Shown here one piece after another: positions 1 to 11,509 of a DNA stretch of 64,000 bases. How positions within the stretch are numbered: the first letter of the stretch is position 1; each line of letters starts with the position of its first letter. The stretch is taken from contig LUGG01000004.1 of assembly GCA_001683735.1 (NCBI GenBank), forward strand, positions 2,108,001 through 2,172,000, in the 5' to 3' direction. Position numbers and translations under genes: made by a program. The DNA is from Grifola frondosa (lineage: Eukaryota; Basidiomycota; Agaricomycetes; Polyporales; Grifolaceae). The notes beneath the pieces were generated by a model that was not told the DNA's origin, made no database searches, and saw only the letters and a program-made list of their open reading frames with translations.

Positions 1-1
1 C

Positions 2-698
2 CAATCAGATTCTGGTCAAGACTACACGGGTAGATTGTGTACAAACGACAACACACCGATTATAGTATGGATAATAGGAGAATTGAAAAAAAAAACATCT
101 TTATATTTCGCCAGGAGATCGTTTCAACGCCGTCAGCGTCGGTATTTTACCGCTGATGAGTGATGATCTCCTCACGATCAAAGGAGTTTTGCGCGACCGC
201 TCGCATCCACAAATTGGTACGTCTTATCTGTACTCGTTGAACTTTTTATTCATATGTTAACGATTGGTTTGAAGACATCGTAGCTGCAACAGATATTGTC
301 TACGCATCAGCATTTTTATCGACGCGAGACAATATAAATGCAGATGATTTCACAGTATGAGTCTCTCTTTTTAAATCCGGACTATCGACACGTTAACAAT
401 AGTCGTCTAGGTGAAAAAATTTAACGAAATCTACGATAGTACAAAGACGTTCACTGCGAAATCCAAGATGGAAAAAATTGTTCCCGCTGCGCTTCATACT
501 AACGATGTCATCCTAGTTGAAGCGTATGTCAAACGGTATCGCATCAAAGACGAGGATACCAGCAGCGACAAAACTATTAAACCACGAGATAATTCCTGGC
601 AGAATTGGAAGGCATCTCTCGATTTAATCTCTATCTCTCAACTTCTACTCGGAGAACCCGACCCGCTACCTGAAGTATCTGCTTCGTTTTCCATTTGA
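2..698 (+). CDS. Unknown multi-exon protein, 5' end outside window
   Basis: I do not recognise this protein. Four exons fit together in phase: 2-29, 115-216, 293-354 and 411-698, with GT-AG introns of 85, 76 and 56 nt. The last exon encodes 95 residues rich in Lys, Asp and Ser, including a segment near NSWQNWKASLDL, and ends with TGA at 696-698. The reading frame is open from the first base, so the true start may lie upstream of the window. No signal peptide, membrane segment or catalytic motif is visible. The strongest evidence that it is real is that three consecutive splice junctions keep one frame. The first junction, at 29/115, is the least certain. Confidence 0.5.
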
Positions 699-925
699 TT
701 TTTTGTCTATATATCTCATTTTCTTAAAAATATGCACCGAATTTTTGACAGTTAAATTCGTCTCATTGGAAGGAAATGTGGAATATCTAAGGACTTTCAT
801 ATTCGTCTAATGCATTACGACATCGTGGTTAAAGTTCATTTCCAGCTACTACGCCTATATAATAATAAGCCCCTGTCCACCCAACAGTGATCTTCCTTTG
901 ACCGTTTACCACGTACGCATTCGCA

Positions 926-1964
926 ATGGATACAGCTTCGTCTCGTAGGTGAGTGTCGATATTCATACTCTATATTCATTTCACTCACATACTATACTAG
1001 TGTGATTTCCAAACTAGACGCATCTATTACGATACGTATCGCCGAACAACTCGACATACATAGTCTCCTTGCATGGCGATATACTGCGTCATTTTTCCAC
1101 TTCGTGATCACAGAACAATTGCGACACATATACACCACTCATCTCTCCCATTTCGTTGACCATCCCGATACTTTTCGTCACATTCTTCGTATCACCCATG
1201 CAGCTATATCGGGATCTTTCACCCTCAGCCTTTTCGATGACTCCATTCGTCCTAACGACCTCGACATTTACGTCACTGAACCATATGCTGTTCGACTTGC
1301 CACTTATCTTCGTGATGTCGAACATTATAGCGATGGCCGCGAAAATGTCGTTCCTTATCACTTATCCCTTCACACGCTCAGCCCTGATGTTCACTACCCT
1401 ATGAACGGTATCCAACAACTTCTACCTCTAATTCGGGAACAACGCCGAATCGACCTCATCGTCACTACATCGGATTCTGCGCTTACACCTCTCCCTTATT
1501 TTTGGTCGACGCTCGTAATGAATTTCGCAACTGCTGACTTCTGGTGTTGTTCATATCCCATCCTTACCGTCCTCTATCACTATGGCATCGTTAACGCGAT
1601 CAGAGTATTCAGTACTCCTATAGGCATGGAAAAAGCTCTCCGTTGCATCCAAAAATATGCACGGCGTGGCTATTATTTTGTCTTCACACCTGCTGAATGA
1701 AGGATCACTCATGCCGAAGTTACTCCCTGCGCAGAATCCGCAATCTGTCCTGCTCAGCGCCGCTTCTTCGGAGACAAATATTCTTTCATAATATCCTTAT
1801 TCCATCTCAACGACCGTCGACCTTACGATATCAACGATGATGTTTCCCCCATTCCTCCGTACAATCATCGCCTCTCTTATATATTAGCAGGTCCTCCATG
1901 CATGAATGGTTGTCCTCACAGAAATAATGTCGTTGATCCCGACGTTCAAGAGCAATTTATTTGA
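926..1964 (+). CDS. F-box-like protein with one in-frame stop
   Basis: Exon 1 is 926-948 (MDTASSR), the intron is 949-1000, and exon 2 starts at 1001. The N-terminus resembles an F-box-like helix pair (LDIHSLLAWRYTASFFHFVI). The middle (HAAISGSFTLSLFD, then NDLDIYV) resembles the nucleotidyltransferase-like core seen in many agaricomycete F-box-like proteins of unknown role. A TGA at 1698-1700 ends the frame after 240 residues. The same frame then stays open for 87 more codons to the TGA at 1962-1964, and that part has the Cys/His/Pro-rich look of the family's C-terminus (CPAQRRFFGDKYSF, GPPCMNGCPH). It is most simply a full-length gene broken by one CGA-to-TGA change. A sequencing error, a null allele or stop readthrough remain possible. 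Confidence 0.6.
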
Positions 1965-2196
1965 TATTTATCGATTAAAATAAAAAAGATCTCTTACGAT
2001 ATGCTTCCGCAATATCATATTCTTTTTCTTGAAAAGATCTCCCCATAAGAATCATGAATATCACAAAAGTATGAATTACATTGATAGCGAGATCACTGAA
2101 ATGCCGGTCCGCGCACACTACTACAACATTACATCGTCACACGACGCCTAAAGTTTCATCAAGACAGTTACTGACACATAAAACAGCATTGTCTGC

Positions 2197-3534
2197 TCAC
2201 TTCTTAGCCGCTGCTTTTCGAATCGTAGATCGCTGTCTCTTCTTACCAGAACTAGACGTCGATGAGGTACTATCAATATACGATCAACAGCGATCTTCAA
2301 TCATATCATAAAGAAACTTTACTCACATGCTTCGCAAGCGGATCATATCTTCCAGAACAAAGCATATATCCGCAGCAGACTTCGCCCACACACAATCTTC
2401 GTCAATAGCTTCCGAAGGAACCCACCAAAATAGCGTCAACGCAGCGACGCGGAATCCACTACTTCCACACTTGTCCAATGATGCCCACTTAGCGATATTG
2501 TCCGCTGCGACCACCTTCAACTCGGAAGAACTCTTTCGTCTCCAAGCGGGATTGATAACCCACCACCACTGACGCCACGCTTCACCAAACTCATCGACAT
2601 CGATATCCTCCGGCCCCTCCACGGGAAGTCGTCGACGTCGCATCCACTCGTGTATCTCGTCTGGACGTGCAGTAGCACTTAGATTCTCCCGCTGTAAAAT
2701 AAAACAGAATAAAGATCACTTTAATTTCATCTTTGAATGATACATTCACTTACCTTACCGTCCTCTCTTAACGACTCATATTGTAACAATAAGTCGTAAA
2801 GCTTCACGCAGCGCGTTTTCACAGCAACAGACACATCTTCGCGATCGTGCAGCGACGCTTCACGAATGGCCCTAAGCTCTCTATCTTCGATCTCTTGCTT
2901 TATAACACTGTCAGCTTCTCCAGTGTCATCGACGGATTTCACAACACTTTCGACCTATACACATGAAAACGTCAGCTACGTGTTACTTCATGCAACTCAA
3001 AAAAATATTAAAAAGGATGGAAAGAAGAAAGAAAAGGGGAAAGACAACAAACTTCAAGTTCATCGACATCTTCGTTGTCGTCGTCCGATTCTAACAATGC
3101 TTCTTCGTCCATAGCCTTTTTCTCAACATGGTCGACTGTATTCTTCTTACCCCTATCTTCACCGATGTCTCCTGCTTCTTCTTCACGTACAGCATTATCG
3201 TTATCATCATCAGCAACTTTCTCTAACCGTATATCAGTTCCCGATTCAGGCCTATCGACGTCTTTCTCGCTCGCGATGGCAATCAATTTGTTATTTCCAA
3301 CAACAACTTCATTCAAAGCATTGCCTACACGTAAAGTCAACAATTTATATGTATAACAATTATTATACACATACCATCACAAACACGCATTTCTCCGGCC
3401 CATGCATTTCCAGATGCAAAAGCAACGTAAGCCGATTTCACGATATGATCTTCGCCACGGTCAACGGCAAGTTCTACACGTTTCATAGTATAAGCAAACA
3501 GCTCCGAAAGCTTTTCTGCCATAGTAGTGGTCAT
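2197..3534 (-). CDS. Acidic protein of unknown function, five exons
   Basis: The function is not recognised. Exons on the minus strand are 3534-3375, 3324-3053, 2954-2754, 2691-2327 and 2269-2197. All introns are GT-AG and all phases agree, giving 356 residues. The start is the ATG at 3534 (MTTTMAEKLSEL). Residues from about 90 to 145 are strongly acidic (DDDNDNAVREEE, LESDDDNEDVDELE). A Trp-rich stretch (EAWRQWWWVINPAW) follows around residue 230. The C-terminus is short and basic (SSSGKKRQRSTIRKAAAKK), which suggests a nuclear localisation signal. A small exon of 73 nt carries that tail. A role in the nucleus is only an inference from composition. Confidence 0.6.
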
Positions 3535-3623
3535 AATAGCGAAAGACGAAAAGAAAACAAAGCGTTTACCCACACTGATCTTCTTAAATACTAAATTCCA
3601 CGGTTTAAAACCCAACCATTCAT

Positions 3624-3710
3624 ATGAACTAGAACATACGAATCAACATTCACACATCATGTGATCGCGAATATTATAAAATGAACTAGAACATACAAAC
3701 CAACGTTCAT
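3624..3710. repeat. Two 30-bp direct repeats
   Basis: ATGAACTAGAACATAC begins both 3624-3653 and 3681-3710, and the two 30-bp copies differ at only a few positions. They are 57 bp apart, just upstream of the minus-strand gene that starts at 3534, so they could lie in its promoter or 5' leader. No function is evident. Confidence 0.6.
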
Positions 3711-3985
3711 ACAAGATTGCTGCTGGAAGATGGGATTATGGTTCGGGATAGGAATCGCCTGCTGCGTTTGTCCAACCGCAGCAAACTGGTTCTGGTAGGC
3801 AGCGGCCGACAGCTGAGATTGCATAGCAAGATATTGAGATAGAGCAGCTGCAGAATCGGAAGAGTTCGTCGCGGAGTTTTCCCCAGGAACGTGATTGGGA
3901 TGCATGGCAGAGTCTTGAAGGAGGCAGGGGTCGCTGTTGTTCGATTGCCACAATGCCCCAAATAGTCTGATCGGTTGATCAACAC
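3711..3985 (-). pseudogene. Gln/Ala/Ser-rich coding fragment
   Basis: The minus strand is open with a biased composition (SDSAAALSQYLAMQSQLSAA, then QFAAVGQTQQAIP), as in disordered regions of transcriptional regulators. No start codon lies at its upstream end, which stops about 30 bp short of the MITE at 4017. An internal ATG at about 3905 could be used. It is best read as a leftover exon of a gene disrupted near the transposon, but it could also be a 5' exon of the neighbouring minus-strand gene. Confidence is low. Confidence 0.25.
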
Positions 3986-4016
3986 TACATCACGCGACGC
4001 ATAGTACAGTAGAATA

Positions 4017-4313
4017 CTGTACCATTTCCATCAATTCGACATGTCACGGGTCACATGGCCTTGATTTGGTCGAATTTTTGGCGTCAGTCACAGGTCACAT
4101 TGCTAGCTGTCGAATCGAATTTTCGTCTCAAAAAATGCAAAAAATTTCAGTGGCTTCTGCGGCGCCAATTGGCTTAATTCTGACTGTATTTTTGTCAAAA
4201 TTTGTTGAAATTTTTCGGCTGGTCACGCATCACTGACTGAGTTGTCGAATCGGTCAACCGTTTTGGTGATGTCACGCGTCACAAGGCCTGTCGAATTGAT
4301 AGAAATGGTACAG
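4017..4313. mobile_element. 297-bp MITE, TA target duplication
   Basis: The ends are inverted repeats of about 25 bp that begin CTGTACCATTTC and differ at one position. TA flanks both sides (4015-4016 and 4314-4315), as expected for a Tc1/mariner-type non-autonomous element. There is no coding capacity. Inside are four same-orientation copies of GTCACNNRTCAC (4043, 4087, 4222 and 4271). Confidence 0.85.
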
Positions 4314-4439
4314 TACTCAACACGTGACCGTGCCACGTTCCAAACTTCTACTCTTCTTTTCTTTTGCGCATATGAGGACCCTTATCTCTTCTGGTCTTGA
4401 AAGATCGCTTTGTGGTAACAAAGGTGAATACATCTTGTT

Positions 4440-6232
4440 GTGGCATGGAACATCAAGTCGGCTAGTTGTGCTTCTAGTGCACCTGACATAGATTTATCTG
4501 CTAATCGTAGCATTCTTCAGATGGCAGCAGACTATGCTGTTCGTGCTCAAGTTGAGGCGAGACTCGCTTCCGCTAGAATTGGCACAGTCATGCAGAGCGT
4601 AACTTTGTCCATGCTGGGCAACACGTTCACGTCTGCCCCTCTTCAAAGCCCGCCAATTGCAACGGGGATGACGGAGACAATGAAAAAACTCAAGGAAATT
4701 GTCCTGAAACGTGGAGCAGTGTCCCAAGCGGAGTTCACACAGGTAATCGCAGAGAATCCTGTATCATCTCCTGTCATCGATTTACCACCGACAGGTACCG
4801 GGACTTCTGAGACGGCTCAGACATCTTCTCCGCATTTATTACGATGCTAAATTGAGCGGCCGAAAGCCGGTCGAATTCAAGTTCTGCGACGCGGCAGACT
4901 TGTCAGATGTCGGGCTCGATCTGCATGAAATGGGCATTTACCTTCAGCTTTCGCCCGCCCGCCTTCGTGCTCTTCTCCGTAGTGCACCGGACATCGAAAA
5001 GTTCCTCATCGACGAACCTCTCGACATCGGGAAATGGCGCCTGGATGCGCAAAGGGCCACGGACGCCGTCAATGCTGATCCTGAATCCGATGATGACGAT
5101 AGAATGGGGCTCATTGACTTGGAAGACACATCCAGCGATGACTTGGCCGCGTACCAGATGGTCTACTTCATTGCGGACCTCCTTGTCGCATTTCTTGTGG
5201 TACCTGCTGTCGATGGCACAGAGAGGAGGTGAGCAGATCGGCCAGCAGCGCGATTGGTGGAGTATTCGACGATACAGATGTGGCGCACTGCGCTCGGAGA
5301 CTCGCTCACCGATGCCATGCGTCCCATCTATTGGAACCAGGATGTGATGGTCCACTTTGCACATGCAGGAGGGCTTCCTGCTCTGTTCGGGGACTGGGTG
5401 TGCTCCTTTTTTTTTTGCGCAGATGTAGGATCTCACGCCATCTTGATCAGGCTCAGAGCGTAGCGAAGGACGGTGCCTGCAAAAAAGCAATTGAGACGCT
5501 TCCTAGCAGAGCTTGGGAGTGTCAGACGGAGACATCTCTACAGGGAGTTCTCTCCGCTCTCATCAGCAAAGTTGAGGTGGACGGGGATGATGTAGCGGTA
5601 GGTGCACTTCGCCGCCAAAGGGCATCCTTCTGAGACCACGTCTGCATAGGCAACCCCGGTGTATGCACGAATCTTGCACGAGATGTACTCGCGTTATGGA
5701 CTCGGACCTTTTGAGAAGGGAAGCACACTTTCGAGCGATACGATCCTGATCTACTTCTTGTACCGCCGCATCTCATGCAAACCTGGAACGTACACTACGC
5801 CAGGCGCATTCCTCACCCTCCTCAAGAAGTACAAGAACGTGCCGAGAGCCACACGACGCCGCCATGGCTGGATGATACTCTCCATATCCGGCCGCTGAGA
5901 CTGTATCACAATGTACGGATGTGCTTATAGTGAATGTCTGGAAAGAAAGGCACTCTTGGAGCTGTCTGAACGGCGAGTGCGTGGTGTCCGTGACCCACTC
6001 GTGGAAGAGAGGCTGTTCCGTTGGGGTGGCGCAAGCAAAGCATGCTCGAGGTATGTCCTAACGAATGCGATATTTGTTTTCCCGAAATTACTGACGTACG
6101 GATTTTTGGTTCAGCTGCAGGCATGTCTCGTACTGCTCGTCAACATGTCAGAAGGCAGATTGGAAGCACCACAAGCCTGAGTGCAAGAAACAAACCCCGA
6201 AGGACCAGACACAAGTAGAAGCTGAAATCTAA
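4440..6232 (+). pseudogene. MYND zinc-finger protein, decayed
   Basis: The C-terminus is a clear MYND finger after splicing at about 6050/6115: KACSSC, then RHVSYCSSTCQKADWKHHK and PEC, with an earlier CAYSEC pair around 5924. Upstream pieces match the body of the large agaricomycete MYND family (DLSDVGLDLHEMGIYLQLSP, MWRTALGDSLTDAMRPIYW, RFLAELGSVRRRHLYREFS, PGAFLTLLKKYKNVPRA, LDDTLHIRPLRLYHNVRMC). These pieces lie in different frames. The switches are near 4845, 5225-5255, 5575, 5850 and 5924, and there is an in-frame TAG near 5461. Introns alone do not explain them. I therefore call a pseudogene. Intact relatives are about 500-600 residues and of unknown function. Confidence 0.65.
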
Positions 6233-6376
6233 GCGACGTGCCAGACTAGGATACCCCGATTTCTCCTATGCTCTTCTGTCTTCTAAAAGTACACTGATTC
6301 ACAATATCCTAATGCTGTCGTTGTCTCTTCGCTATTGCATCACTACTGTACAGATATGTTTATGATCGATTCGTTT

Positions 6377-9300
6377 TTATAGTCCATTCCACTCGAAGCC
6401 CTTCTCCACGACAAACTCGCCTGAGAGCACCAAGTCTTCCGGCGCGCTGCTCTTCCCCACGCGGATGATATACACCCCGCTTTCGACAACCCAGCGCGCG
6501 ATCCTCTCCTCCCAATACGATACGGCGTACTTGTCGAGCGCCAGCGCGACGACCGTGCTCTGCCCCGGAGCCAGGTCCACAACCTTGGCGAACGCCTTCA
6601 GCATGAGAGGCGGGTGCGTGAGCTCTGACGTCGCGGGGAGCGCCACGTAAAGTTGGACCACCTCCGTGCCGGCGACGAGCCCCGTGTTCATAATGGTTAC
6701 GGACGCAGTGAGCGCGAAATCGCCGGCGGAGAGGGTTGGCACGGAGAGTACTAAGTCGGAGTACGCGAAAGTGGTGTACGACAGCCCGTATCTGCAGGAC
6801 ATGTTAGCGCTTTGTCAATGGTATGAGCGCCAAATCTCTGCGTACCCGAAGTAGAACTGAGGAGAAATCTTCCTATGGTGGAAATGTTTGTATCCCTGTA
6901 CAGCTCCATCAGGCATGCGCAGCGCACGCGGAGACCACTGGACGTACCACGAACAAATCCTCTGCATATCGAACCTGAAGCGGTATCAGACTCCGCAGCA
7001 TTGACAATGCACAACGCTCACCTTTCCGTGCTCTGAGTGGAAGTGCCCATGGCTTGGGACGTCCTCCAGCCTCCTCGGGAATGTCAAGCTCAGCCTCCCG
7101 CTTGGGTTCACCCTTCCCGTGATGACGTCCCCAATCGCCTCCCCAGTTGCGTTTCCCAGGTACCACGCATGCACGATCGCGGGCACCTCCTCCGCCCAGG
7201 GCATCGTGATACTGCTCCCGGCCTGCGTGACTACGGCGGTGCGCGGGTTCGCCGCGGCGACACGGCGCACGAGCTCGTCCGTGCGCGCGGGCAGCGCAAG
7301 TGTCGTGCGGTCGTACCCCTCCGTCTCCCAGTCCGCGTTCAGGCCCACGACCGCGACGACCGCATCCGCCTCGCGTGCAAGTGCCTCTGCGCTCTTCATC
7401 AGCGCATCCGCATCATGCACCTCGGCGCCGCCCAGACGCACACCTGGATTTGAGTCCATGACCGCTTCGTCTGGGTCGCCCGGTGCGGGCGCGCGCACGT
7501 TGCAGTACTCGACGTAGATGCGGTGCGCGACTCCCGCCTTTAGTGGGGCGGTACCGTGCTCCTCTGCGGAGCCCGAGCCAAAGAAGGCGTCGCCCCGCCG
7601 CTGGCGCGTCCAGTTGTCGATGACGAGCTGGTCATCGACGAAGAGCTGTTCGTGCGGTCGGCAAAAAGTTAGTATGAACGACTTTAAGATGATACTGAAC
7701 AGACCTTAGCGCGTCCAGCGGACAGCAGGCCGAACTCGAATTCGCAGTCGTACGGTCGAGGCTTCAGCTGTCCTCTCAACTTCAGTGTCCATCTCTTCGT
7801 GAGTTCCTTCGGGTGCGAAGTGCTAACGATCACTTCAATGTTAGCCCATTAACTGTGCAAAATGAAGGCATACCTGATGAATGTGCAGGTCTCGTCGATG
7901 TACTTGGTGGATAGCGGCTCGGGCAAGGGGGTCATGCTTTCGTCACTCTCGTGCGAGTGCCATGACCCGATCCATCCTCGCTCACCGCTCTCGGTGACGA
8001 TCTCGTAGTCGAGCGACGGCATCTGCATGTATGCTGTCCCAGTCCGCAGTCAGTCAACCATATTCGAATAAGCAGGGAAGCAAGGACGTACCGCGGGCAC
8101 CCTCACAATATGTGATCTCGATGTCAGGATCCACCGCACGCAACGCGTCAGCGATGCCATCGTAAGGGGTAGTGAAGTAGCTCGGCTTGAGCGAGGCAGA
8201 GCCCCCGCCGCTCAGGACGAGTGCCTTCGCGTTCCCGCCCACGATCGCGATCTTCTTCAAGCCCTGCTCCTACACACCACATGAGTAATGATACAGAGAC
8301 AATGTACTGGGCGAATGAACATGCCTTAGGCTTCAGCGGCAGCACAGCGTTGTCATTCTTCAGTAGGACGATGGACTGTGCTGCGAGGTGCCGCATTAAC
8401 GCCTTGTCCGCCTCGGTCTCGTGCGTGCGCTCGAGCCCGTCGCCGTCCAGGATCTATGGCCAATCTCGACGGGTCAGCGTTGCCGCTTCGGATTCTGCGC
8501 TGCGACGGACCTCTGGAGCGCCCCGCGCGCACTTCTGCACGAGCTCCAGCACCTTGGTCGCGCGCTCTTTGAGCGTGCGCCGCGTGATCTTCCGGCTCTG
8601 GATTCTATGGGTCAACTGCACTCAGTAGGTGTGAAACGGATAATGTGAGTGCGTACGAGCGGTTCATGAGGTCGAGCGATCTCCATTTGTTCGTTCCTGG
8701 CATTTCTAGATCGAGGCCGGCGTTGATGGCGTGGTCAATAGAGTATACTCCAAACCTACGGAATAAAGCATCGCGTTCAGCGTGTCGATATGCCGACGTA
8801 CATGAAGGAAATAAAAAGAACCATGTACCAGTCGCTCATGACGGTGGCATTGCTGCCCCATTCCTTGCGGAGGATATCTTGGATGAGCTTAGGGTTTTCC
8901 GAGGCATGTGTTCCATTGACGCGGTTATACCTACGAAGACAAATGCGCATAATGGCATATCAGACAGCCATAGGATCAGCGTTGGCGAAGGAAACGATAA
9001 CGCAAGAGCATTGCTCGAGCTATCGCGCATTCGAGAAGGCGCAGAGGACGTACGCGGTCATAAAACACCACGGCTGCGCATACTTCTCAGCCAACATGAA
9101 CGGCATGAGGTATACCTCTCTGAGCGCGCGCTCGGACACGATCGAGTCGTACGCCATGCGATCGTCTTCCTTGTCATTCGTGACGAAGTGCTTGATGCAC
9201 ACGCCGATACCGCCGTCCTGGACGCCTTTGCAATATGCAACGGCCATCATGCCGGAAAGGTGCGGGTCCTCGGAGAAGGACTCGAAGGAGCGCCCGCCGA

Positions 9301-9702
9301 GCGGGCTGCGCTGCGTATTGCAGGTGGGCCCGAGGAGGACAGAGGCGGCCTTGAGCTTGGCTTCCTCCGCGAGGAGCCTGCGGCCGGCCTGGTGGATGAG
9401 TGCAGTGTCGAAGGTGGCGCCGAGGGCGGTTGCGGAGGGGAGGCACTTGGCCGGGGTGCCCATGAAGAAGTGGTTGCCGCGCACACCTGCAAATGCGGGG
9501 TTGTCAGTGGTATTGGTGTAGCACGGGCACCGGTGTGCGCACCGTTGGGTCCATCGCTGACTTTGATGGCGGGGATGCCGAGGCGGGGGACAGCGTGAGT
9601 GTGCCACGAGCCGACGCCGGCGGTCAAGAGGATAGTTTCGTCCGTCGTGAGCTGCTCGACGACGTCCAGGATGGATGCGTTCGCGAAATCGGAGGGCGCC
9701 AT
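6377..9702 (-). CDS. GH3 beta-glucosidase with PA14 domain, no signal peptide
   Basis: This is a glycoside hydrolase family 3 enzyme that removes terminal beta-glucose from oligosaccharides or glucosides. It starts at the ATG at 9702 ([15 protein letters not shown]). No hydrophobic leader is present, so an intracellular enzyme is expected. Domain order: GH3 N-domain with [15 protein letters not shown] and the nucleophile motif VMSDW (Asp, near 8836-8850); GH3 C-domain beginning [13 protein letters not shown]; a PA14 insertion (about 7480-8050, with [12 protein letters not shown]); the rest of the C-domain with the probable acid/base region [15 protein letters not shown]; and a fibronectin-III-like domain starting at YGLSYTTF. 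Many short introns interrupt it, and the junctions I checked keep frame (for example MTA joined to [12 protein letters not shown] across the intron at about 8935-9050). The expected product is about 850 residues, the usual length for this subgroup. It ends with TAA at 6377-6379. Confidence 0.9.
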
Positions 9703-11509
9703 GGACGCTGTTCGGCCAAAATATTGAGGAGGTTCCGGATAAGCCTGTTCTTCGAGTGACGACTAGATGGACTGCGGCAGCAAACAGGAAAGAGCGCAAT
9801 GGATATTGTGGATGGCCCCGGCCGTACTTATAACGTTGTGGCGAGCGCACCTGCACTCGAGCCGAAGCCGAGGATTATCCGATAGGGCTTCTTGTGTGGG
9901 GTAAACCTCCGAATCCGGGAGCTCGTCCGATCAGGGCACAGATCTGCAATCTTGCCTTTCAATCTTGAATGACTTGCTCCTAGTATTCGAGTTATAAAAG
10001 TTGAAGCGTCGTGATTAATTAACATCAAGTTCGTGCTTAAACTTAAGCTGATGGTCACCATCGTCAGATATTAGCGGTGCCGTCCAGACGATAGGCCAAG
10101 TTGAAGATACCATCAAGACCTACCGAACGGGGATATGGGCTACCTTCCGGAAGTTTCCTAAAACACAAGTGAGGGAAGGAACAAATTCGTCTGAATCGCC
10201 TCCTCGCGCCTCCGCGGGAAATCTTCGGCGATTGTATATTCGTCACGAGAGGACGCCACAACTAACCGACACCAGTGAGTACTAGTACTGACCAGCGGAC
10301 ATGTCTGCGTGGGATTCGCCGTTGTCCACTCGTGGATGCCGTAGAGCAGTCGATACCACAAAAGACACCCAGGAATCCATGGCCATTTCATATCCCCACG
10401 ACAGCGACAGCGCTGAGGACGTAAGTGACTGTTCAATCCATGCTGGACCATAAGTCTGGTGCGCCGTTGATATTAGTTGCTTCAGATGGCGTGCGCATGG
10501 AACGATGCACGCACGAGTCGAATGAGGTGCAATTGCACCATTTGTTGTCGGCCACAAGCTATCAAGACAGCTGCAGTACTTCTGATAGCACGTGCTATGT
10601 CTAACAAGGATGTTGACGTGAGATTCCATGAACAAACGATCCAGCCACCATGTGCTATGCAGATGCTTCTCTAGCTCAAAATTAGCATCCTGTTCGGTGA
10701 ATGTTGTGCAATAACAATTTATGCAAGATGGTGAGGGCAGTGAGAAGAGTCGCGAGGTGGTAGAGGTGAGAGGGAGTGGGGTAAGTCGCCGCCATGACGC
10801 AAGGCCAAGATACGTGCGCACAGGAAATGGAGAGTGATGACCACTTCGCAGCAGCAACAGTCGTATCCAGAGACGTGAAACTTATAATTCGAGCTGAAAG
10901 GTGCGAGACATGTGCGAGAGAGCAAGCGACCAACGCACACTGCTTACTGCTTGCTTAGGAACTCTGCACGTCTCGTGTAATCGAAGGTCAAGCAGAGACA
11001 CAGCATTTTGCGGATATACCGCAACCATAGTCAAACCATAGTGTAGTCGGAAATCAGAACGCAATCGCAACCAGTGTAAGCCGAACAAAAAACATAGAAA
11101 CTTGTGCACATGAAAAACACCAGTGCTGGATATCCTTGCGTTCGCTGGGGAGGATGATGGTGGATCCGGAAGCGTATTTCGGAGTAGAATGTGGATATTC
11201 GCATTCAGACTCCGACAAGTGTCTCGTCCCGCGCTCCGAGCTCGGTGGCGGCGACCTTAGTGACTGTTAATAGGTGCTGTGATCAATATTTGACTTCGTA
11301 CGATATGCGACCTGCATTTCGTTGGCTCGGATTCCAGCGTGCCGGCATGGGGTCTGCTTAGTGAGAACGTTAGTCCAGGTGACGAATCCACGACGGCGTT
11401 ATAAGCAGCCTGCTTTCGATATAAATACGCATTCTGCGCGGTACTATGTACAGGTGCCCCTTATCTCTGTTTCTCCTCCACGAACCCATCCTACGACTGA
11501 AGGAACGAA
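9703..11509. other. Intergenic, GH3 to aldo-keto reductase
   Basis: The two flanking genes are divergent, so this 1.8-kb stretch probably holds both promoters. Short open frames exist (for example plus strand 10066-10290, with no Met at its start), but none shows a recognisable family or consistent splicing. I see no repeat or RNA gene. Confidence 0.5.

Noticed and set aside
8645..9598. 317-codon plus-strand open frame
   Set aside because: It is antisense to the GH3 gene, whose opposite-strand exons carry the nucleophile and other conserved motifs. The frame is a shadow of GC-rich coding sequence.
10066..10290. Plus-strand open frame between the GH3 and AKR genes
   Set aside because: It has no Met at its start and follows a TGA directly. 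No family or splice partners were found.
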